This document shows, one piece after another, positions 58,104 through 64,000 of a stretch of DNA of 64,000 nucleotides (the stretch's first letter is position 1; each line of letters starts with the position of its first letter). The notes under the pieces are model-generated. The model searched no databases. It was not told the origin of the DNA and was given only the letters and a program-made list of their open reading frames with translations. The position numbers were made by a program, and so were the translations under genes. Origin of the DNA: Henckelia pumila (lineage: Eukaryota; Streptophyta; Magnoliopsida; Lamiales; Gesneriaceae); assembly GCF_033568475.1 (NCBI RefSeq), contig NC_133123.1, positions 155,759,753-155,823,752 of the forward strand, given 5' to 3'.

Positions 58104-59120
58104 TTAAGAAAAATTACCTGTGATGCGCAAAGTATCCGGCACTGCTTCCTCCGCCTGCATCACATAAACACGTCCGACAGCATTCTTCTTGGGACAGTGC
58201 AGCATAATGTGTCCTGGTTCCTTGCAATGATAGCACATGCCTGATCCCTTCATGCACGGTCCTGGATGGGGCTTCTGGCATTTCTGGCAGAGAGGTAGTG
58301 CTTCTGCACGAGGAACGATAGCTCCCTGCTGTCTCAGTGGATTTGGTACCTTCGACGGCCCAGTGGACTGCTTCTTTGCATCCTGCTGTGGATGCGACTC
58401 GTGGTACGATGGTTGGAACTGTCTCTTCCTCTGTTGCTCCCTCAAGATTTCCTTCCTACCATCCTCGGATCTCAATGCCCTACTAACCGCAGCCTCATAA
58501 GTAGTGACGTCCAACATGCGTACATCATGCTTGATGTCCGCCCTAAGCCCATCGACAAACTGTCTCATCTTCTCCTGCGCACTATCATCAATCAGGGGCA
58601 CAAAATGACACCCCCTCTCGAACTGCTTGATGTACTCAACCACTGTCTTGTCCCCCTGTCGGAGACTCATGAACTCCCTAATCATTCGACTGCGCACATC
58701 CTCAGTAAAATATTTGGCGAAGAACATCCGCTTGAACTCCTCCCACATCAAAGTCCGTGGGTTCACACCTCGAACTGCGCCCTCCCACCAAAGGGCTGCA
58801 TCATCTTTCATCATGTATACCGCGCACTTTACTTTATCGGCATTAGTGAGTTCCATATAAGCAAATATGGTCTCCAAGGAACGGATCCACCCCTCAACCA
58901 TGAGTGGGTCAGTGGCACCAGAAAACTCCTTCGGTCCCTTTTTCTGGAACCGTTCCGCAACGTCTTCGTCGTGTGAAAGTTGGGGTCGTGCTGCATGTTG
59001 CTCCAACAGTGTGGTGATCCCTGTCATCATATTAGCACTGACCTGCTCCAGTGCTGTGAGCGAATTTTGCTGAGGAGGAGTTGGAGGATTCCCGCGTTGG
59101 TTCATCTGTCTAGGAGGCAT
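58104..59120 (-). CDS. Retrotransposon Gag (Tekay/Del-like), 338 aa
   Basis: The start is the ATG at 59120 (MPPRQMNQRGNPPTPP); the frame is open further upstream but without ATG. The gag domain spans about residues 60-215 (FSGATDPLMVEGWIRSLETIF, ALWWEGAV, WEEFKRMFFAKYF, LRQGDKTVVEYIKQFERG). A basic Gln-rich linker follows, then CQKCQKPHPGPC and a CCHC knuckle CYHCKEPGHIMLHC near 295-310, and VYVMQAEEA. In full-length relatives the frame would run on into protease; here it ends shortly after at TAA. Gag packages the element RNA. The frame has no internal stop, so it may still be translated from a transcript started in the LTR, though the 5' LTR has lost its outer part. Confidence 0.9.
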   Translation of the reverse strand: MPPRQMNQRGNPPTPPQQNSLTALEQVSANMMTGITTLLEQHAARPQLSHDEDVAERFQKKGPKEFSGATDPLMVEGWIRSLETIFAYMELTNADKVKCAVYMMKDDAALWWEGAVRGVNPRTLMWEEFKRMFFAKYFTEDVRSRMIREFMSLRQGDKTVVEYIKQFERGCHFVPLIDDSAQEKMRQFVDGLRADIKHDVRMLDVTTYEAAVSRALRSEDGRKEILREQQRKRQFQPSYHESHPQQDAKKQSTGPSKVPNPLRQQGAIVPRAEALPLCQKCQKPHPGPCMKGSGMCYHCKEPGHIMLHCPKKNAVGRVYVMQAEEAVPDTLRITGNFS

Positions 59121-59338
59121 ACTGCACCACCATATATTTTCCCACGTAAATCGCAATGCATAACTAATATTTTTGACTTTAAGACTGTCGTAACTTTAAA
59201 TTCTCATTTTCATAAATCATTAAAAATATAACTCCTGTGTCCCATGCATAAATCATAATTTTAAACACTTAAAACTTACAGACTGGCAGTGCGGCTTCTG
59301 AGCTCCGAGAAGCAGACTAGTCACCCTCCAAGGACCAT

Positions 59339-59351
59339 GGCTCTGATACCA
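59339..59351 (-). promoter_or_regulatory. Primer-binding site for initiator tRNA-Met
   Basis: On the - strand TGGTATCAGAGCC, two bases from the LTR end: a perfect match to the plant initiator tRNA-Met complement. Confidence 0.95.
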
Positions 59352-59353
59352 AA

Positions 59354-61133
59354 TGAAACGTCCTAAAACTTCTACTGGATTTTTTTTTTTTTAAAACTCT
59401 CCGATAATAAAATAATGAATATAAATATATATATGCCCATACATATATATATAATACTTAAAAATAACTTTACTTAATTTAAAATAAAAATACACAAAAA
59501 ATACAATAAAGGTACACGCATGCAATTAAATACTTAAAATTATTACTAAATAATATTTCATAAGAATTTCATAATAAAATTCCTAAATAATATTTCTTTC
59601 ACAAAAATTTATGAAAACTTAGAAAATAAATACTCAAATCTAAATTTCATGCACATACTAAAAATCCATAATAATAAAACATATGCGGAAATAAACGTTC
59701 TACTCTCAAAACATCAATATCATAAATGAGCTATGGTCACGGGTACTAGCTGCCTGGATACTCATACACCCTCGCCTCCAGTCGGAAACACATTAACTTC
59801 ATTGACATTTTGCTCACCTGCACCATTTAAATCTAGTGAGCCTAGAGGCTCAGCACGTTCTATCCTTACATAACAAAATGAAACCACACACAAGCACACA
59901 TCATATAAATACGTGAATATAAATATACGTGCATGATCTTAAAATTATATACATATAAACATGAAATAAAATAATTATACTGATTTATCATAATGCTAAA
60001 CATGTATCATCATACTTAATAAATCTCATAAAATAACTTATCATGATTTCTTAGTTCTCAACAGGTCGTATCCATGTCGGTGGCATCATACTAAGCGATT
60101 GATCAATCTATAAACCAACGTACATGGCGGTGGGATTTCCACCTCTGTGATGCCACTTCACCAGCCCTCTCAGCTGGATCCATAAGCTCATCATACATAA
60201 ACATCATTAGGAAGGTCACCGGGCCCAGGTATCCCGGCCTCCAACCACATCACTTTCCACCTTCACTTCAACTTCCATAAAAATATATTTTTTTTTCTTA
60301 ACATGAAATTAAACTTATCATAAAAATTCTTAATGATGCATGAACATAAAAATTCTCATTATTTCTTTATTTCATAAAAATTTGTCCGTAAATATATATT
60401 TAATTTATTTTCTTAAAAATCATATTTATATATTTAATAAAAATGCATGCATGAATTAAATATATATTTACGGATGTTTATTTTTCCATGGACTTGTTCG
60501 AGCTGCTGACCACTAGACTTAAACTCAAAAATTCTTAGATTGGTCCAAAAACCCAAAAGCCCAACCTGACCTGGCCCATTAAGCTTCATGGGCCTCCGAG
60601 CCCATGGAAAACTAATGGGCTCATTAAAACATAAATTAGGCTCATCAACTTATTAACTTAAAGTTGAATTAATAAAATTATTAACTAATCATTAACTTAT
60701 AAATTAGACCGATAAAATTATTAAACCCGACACAGCTTGACCCAATAATTCTCATGGATCACACGGTCCATGACAAATTAGTGGGCTCACCTCAATAATT
60801 ATTAAAGCCCATTAAATTAGTCTAATTAATTAATTTAATCGAGTCCAACCCATAAATTACTAACTTAAACACTCAATTAATTAAAATATCCAAGCCTAAT
60901 TATTAATAATCTAAACCCGGACTAAAATTAATTTGACCAATCAAGACGTAACCCGACCCGGACCCAAGACCCAAGACCCAAGCCCGGCCCGCCTAAAAAA
61001 CCCATAACCCAAAATAATTAATAAAAGAATACGTACAGACTTCCCCCCCCCCCCCCCCCCCATGTTCTTTACCCTAAGCCATGTAGCAGCAGACTTTATG
61101 GCCTGCTGTCAGCCAGCTCCGGCCGCCGAATGG
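59354..61133 (-). repeat. 5' LTR, truncated (1.78 of about 3.14 kb)
   Basis: It matches the 3' LTR from its inner end up to the phrase ggccgccgaatgg at 61133, then the sequence changes abruptly to the right viral arm. The two LTRs differ by scattered substitutions, small gaps and the poly(C) length. Confidence 0.93.
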
Positions 61134-61925
61134 TTGATGTTGCAGGAATATATCCAAGGGTTTGGCTAAAAAATAATGTCAATCCTAAAGATGTAAAACT
61201 CTGGTATGAATTTGGGGCTTTGGCCTCAGTTTATACAACATCACCAAGCTTCCCGGAGATATCATAGTTACCAAAATGGATCCAGGAAGCAGTCCAAGAA
61301 ACATGGGCAACTAATGATCATTTGGTCAGAGGAGATGTGCTTGAATTATACTTTTTCAGTGCAGCTCCAGAACCAACAGTGAAAGGATCACACGAACCCT
61401 TTCATTTTATCAAGCTGAGGAGACCTGATATAAACAGTCATAAATTTATCAAAGATCCTAAAACTAAAGAAATACCCTTGGTATCCACTTTCGGGGAAAA
61501 TGAGATCTCAACCAAGGGCATGGGGTATTTGGGTCTGTCTTACTGAGATGGATAAAGTCAAGTTTCCATTCAAATTTTATCAGAATTCTGTGAATGGATC
61601 GTTCCTGTTAAACACAATGACAGGAAAAACTACAGCATTTGCGGAAGAACTCTTCGAAAAGAAGAGAAATCTTTTGTGGAACAACAAGCTACCGAGGAGT
61701 AAAGAAACTCGCCGAAAATTCTGTAACATGGCTCATATTGGACGATGGTCAGAGAATATCTGCCCAGAATGCCCAAATCAAAAGGAGCCAGAATTTGGAA
61801 AAACCTTTAGACCCCGAACGGATCGAAAGGATTTTTCCGAGACAAGCAAATGTGGACAAGGACCACCAAAGATGCGTTTTCACAGGGGCCTACTTCAAAA
61901 GCAAAAGATGCCCCGACAACAATAA
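61134..61925 (+). pseudogene. Transactivator-like gene fragment, right arm
   Basis: It corresponds to the central and C-terminal parts of the left-arm gene. Here a CAG codon has become TAG (61265-61267), and the two frames meet near 61545. The Cys/His cluster (CNMAH ... CPEC) is retained. The N-terminal third is absent because the arm begins inside the gene. Confidence 0.7.
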
Positions 61926-61976
61926 AGCAGGCATGTGAGGAGAATAAAGCCAAAAGAAAGTGGCAGGCATGTGATT

Positions 61977-62090
61977 CCTCCACTAGTAAAAGATGCCATC
62001 AATAATGGCATAAAAAATTCAAGACAACTGCCTCCTCCACTAGTAAAAGATGTCATCAATAATGGCATAAAGAAATACAAGACAGCTGTG
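61977..62090 (+). repeat. Two direct repeats of 57 bp upstream of the viral TATA box
   Basis: Units 61977-62033 and 62034-62090 both contain cctccactagtaaaagatg(c/t)catcaataatggcata. They lie 40-155 bp upstream of TATAAATA at 62133-62140. The left arm has a diverged version. Confidence 0.85.
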
Positions 62091-62132
62091 AGATTTCCTA
62101 AAGTTTCTCGGTGAAACGAGTGGAACTACAAC

Positions 62133-62140
62133 TATAAATA
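62133..62140 (+). promoter_or_regulatory. TATA box of the viral promoter, right arm
   Basis: TATAAATA, followed after about 195 bp by AATAAA (62332-62337), as in the left arm. Confidence 0.6.
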
Positions 62141-62331
62141 TAGGCATTTGAGGAAGCTGAAGATATCGATCATTCCCTTCAGGTTTCTTACAAATAAATT
62201 GTTGTAATATTTCTCTTTTTATTGTATTAAGTTTTCTTTTATGTATTTCAAGAACAAGGCTACTATGAGTAGCTAAAAAAGTTGTCTTCTCCTCTTCAAA
62301 GGAGTTGATTTATGTAATAATATTATGTCTG

Positions 62332-62337
62332 AATAAA
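62332..62337 (+). terminator. Poly(A) signal of the viral transcript, right arm
   Basis: AATAAA within tctgaataaatttcc, conserved with the left arm. Confidence 0.6.
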
Positions 62338-62436
62338 TTTCCTAAATCTCTCGTTCTTCATGCTCATATTTTATAATTAAATTTATATATCATACGTCTT
62401 AAGGTAGAAAAAGAATTAAGGCTGTGCTGGGTATCG

Positions 62437-62655
62437 TTGAAGGAGCTTGTGCAGAAACCATCTGTTGCGACTGCGTGGTTGGGGTGTGAGGAGCACTTCG
62501 TAAAACTTGGCATGTATGACCCGACGACATTATGGTCAAAGAGGTATTTAAATTCAATTTATCTTACGGAAGCATGTTGGACCCTTAATCCGGAGTATAT
62601 CGGCTGGAAACCTTGCGTAACTGATAGTCTTGCATGGCCGGGAATGGTTCGATAG
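62437..62655 (+). other. Unrecognised open frame in the viral leader, right arm
   Basis: The inverted counterpart of 52605-52829. It remains open with four replacements (Arg/Met, Lys/Glu, Phe/Leu, Leu/Met) and about two silent changes seen by eye. That ratio does not suggest selection to keep a protein. Confidence 0.4.
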
Positions 62656-62807
62656 GTATAACAAAGCCACGTACAAATGATAAGTTTTATTTAATTTTTA
62701 ATTCAAAAATGGGGACCACTAGGGAGTGAAAATAAAAAAAAGAGTGGGTAGGGACTAGGGAGTTAAGTTAAAGAAAAGTTTAGTAGTGGGGAGTTTAAAA
62801 TAATTTG

Positions 62808-62810
<3 letters not shown>

Positions 62811-62852
<42 letters not shown>
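62811..62852. repeat. (TA)n microsatellite at the right edge of the viral arm
   Basis: About 21 TA units starting 4 bp beyond the end of arm homology. Confidence 0.95.
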
Positions 62853-62856
<4 letters not shown>

Positions 62857-64000
62857 CGTGTACTAAATCACAAAAAAGTACAATTATTTCTTGAACGGAT
62901 TTTTTAAAAAATTAAAATAAAAAAAATTATTTGTAAAATATGTTTTCAATCATATTTTAATTTTATATGAGAGTTTATATATTTGAGATGACTTGATTAT
63001 CAATTGTAACATAAAATAAAAACTAAACCAATCACGACCACTTTTTTGCAATTAGAGTCCGTTTGGTTTGAGAAGCTGAGGTGATAAAACCATTTTTCTT
63101 TAAAAAAAAAAAAAAATACTTTTCATGAAGTTATTGTGTTTGGTTAGAAAAGTCATTTTAAAAAAAAAACACTTGAAAAAAAATTTAAAAGCTAGAATTT
63201 TATTTTTTTTTTGGGTTTTGCTTCTAACCATATTTAAAATTTTAAATAAAATTATTTTTGACATTTATCTAAACATCAAAATCGCTTATGTTTTTTTAAA
63301 ATTAAAATAAAAACACTTAAAATTTTGAACTTATTTAAAGGCTTTTTAATTTAACCTTCCAACTTCTGTATCCAAACCGATAGTTTATAAAAAATTCAAC
63401 CAGGTCGCATTTATAAATGTCTAAATCTAATTTTTAGATTGTTAATTATATTGATTTATTAATTACATGGCTTTTGCAATAATTTTGTATGATTGATTAA
63501 TTCATCTAATATTTTGAACATCACGTTGCATCTTCAATTCATATGCCATTATTCTATTTTATCTTATCACATCCAATAAAATAGTCACATTATTGATGGG
63601 CATGATAGACGGACATGATAGGTGTGCAAAATAGAAAAACTATATATATATATATATATATATAAATTATTCATTTAAATTGGATTGGTGTCAAATAAAA
63701 AAATCTATTGGTTAAAATAAGCATGGAAGTCACATTTCAATGACTAAATAAATATATTTACTTACTATATCATGTTACTATTATATTATAATAATTAAAT
63801 AAATCTATTAGAGAATTTGTTTTGGTATGACCACTCACACCAAATTAATTTTTCAATTTCACCCAGCATCACATTTATTATGCAGATTTCGTCTGGTGGA
63901 TATATATATATATATATTAATATATATATATATATATATTAATATTAATATTAATTAATAAAGAATGGGCGGAAGGACATCTATAATTAATTTATTTCAA
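62853..64000. other. AT-rich intergenic sequence with MITE-like pieces and simple repeats
   Basis: No gene. A possible old MITE lies at about 63056-63383, with gtccgtttggtttgag at the left and tccaaaccgatag at the right. (TA)n tracts lie at 63641-63664 and 63900-63960. Confidence 0.5.

Larger units (their letters stand above)
54844..61133 (-). mobile_element. Gag-only gypsy LTR retrotransposon (TR-GAG type) with truncated 5' LTR
   Basis: On the - strand: a partial 5' LTR (61133-59354), primer-binding site (59351-59339), gag (59120-58104), polypurine tract and a complete 3' LTR (57987-54844). Only about 100 bp separates the gag stop from the polypurine tract. The whole protease-RT-integrase region is therefore absent, while gag, priming sites and 3' LTR remain. 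That is the layout of terminal-repeat elements with only gag, which move using enzymes made elsewhere. The LTR family is that of the solo LTR at 1043-4278. It inserted into the viral fragment. The outer part of the 5' LTR was later lost. Confidence 0.88.
61132..62807 (+). mobile_element. Endogenous pararetrovirus fragment, right arm (inverted copy)
   Basis: It is the reverse complement of 52442-54126 with scattered differences (a few percent by eye). It carries the central and C-terminal transactivator-like part, the promoter, the poly(A) signal and the leader. The arm ends at the same viral position as the left arm (caaattattttaaactc). The inner junction shares GG with the LTR. Transcription from its promoter would run to the right. 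Confidence 0.85.

Noticed and set aside
58237-59231. Frames opposite gag
   Set aside because: They are antisense shadows of the Gag gene.
54711-61133. The viral fragment as part of the LTR element's own pol
   Set aside because: The RNase H tail is of pararetroviral type, lies outside the LTR end at 54844, and the LTR element has its own priming sites and gag inside the LTRs.
1-64000. CRISPR arrays, bacterial operons, rRNA genes
   Set aside because: None are present. The tandem units seen are LTR repeats or microsatellites, and the genes have plant introns.

Overview
The window is a stretch of a flowering-plant nuclear genome. It is AT-rich with long intergenic spacers. The host genes have GT-AG introns and plant-type families, and there are nested LTR retrotransposons, MITEs, a SINE and an endogenous pararetrovirus. 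The repeat types would fit a eudicot, perhaps Lamiales, but that placement is a guess that the sequence alone does not prove.

Left part (1 to about 16.8 kb): one Ty3/gypsy element of the Tat lineage on the + strand. It starts before the window and is split by two later insertions, each with an intact 5-bp target duplication. These are a 3.2-kb solo LTR (1043-4278, duplication GAAGA) and a 6.6-kb chromovirus-type gypsy element on the - strand (5760-12341, duplication GCTCT). Between its integrase and its 3' LTR the Tat element carries a decayed antisense gene with a plant-mobile-domain-like part and a coiled-coil part.

Middle part (17-52 kb): host genes. On the - strand are a 391-aa coiled-coil protein (six exons, 17435-21176), a four-finger C2H2 repressor-type zinc-finger protein (37876-39441), an ELM2/SANT protein (43090-45116) and a small lipid-anchored-looking LRR protein with nine exons (48602-52082). 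On the + strand (24.5-33.2 kb) is a local duplication array of a small methyl-CpG-binding-domain gene: one intact copy, one frameshifted copy and one copy that has lost its MBD. The spacers hold hairpin MITEs beside (TA)n tracts, a Mutator-type MITE with a 9-bp duplication, a PIF/Harbinger-type MITE, a SINE and CACTA ends. The duplicated blocks give paralogous empty sites for some of these insertions.

Right part (52.4-62.8 kb): two inverted copies of a Caulimoviridae-like endogenous fragment (transactivator-like gene, pregenomic promoter, poly(A) signal and leader) flank a gag-only LTR retrotransposon (54844-61133) related to the solo LTR at the left. The 5' LTR of that element is cut in the middle and joined to the right viral arm at a 2-bp overlap. 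The left viral promoter points towards the LRR gene about 1 kb away. All viral and retroelement genes in the window are broken or incomplete. The last 1.2 kb holds only AT-rich sequence and simple repeats.
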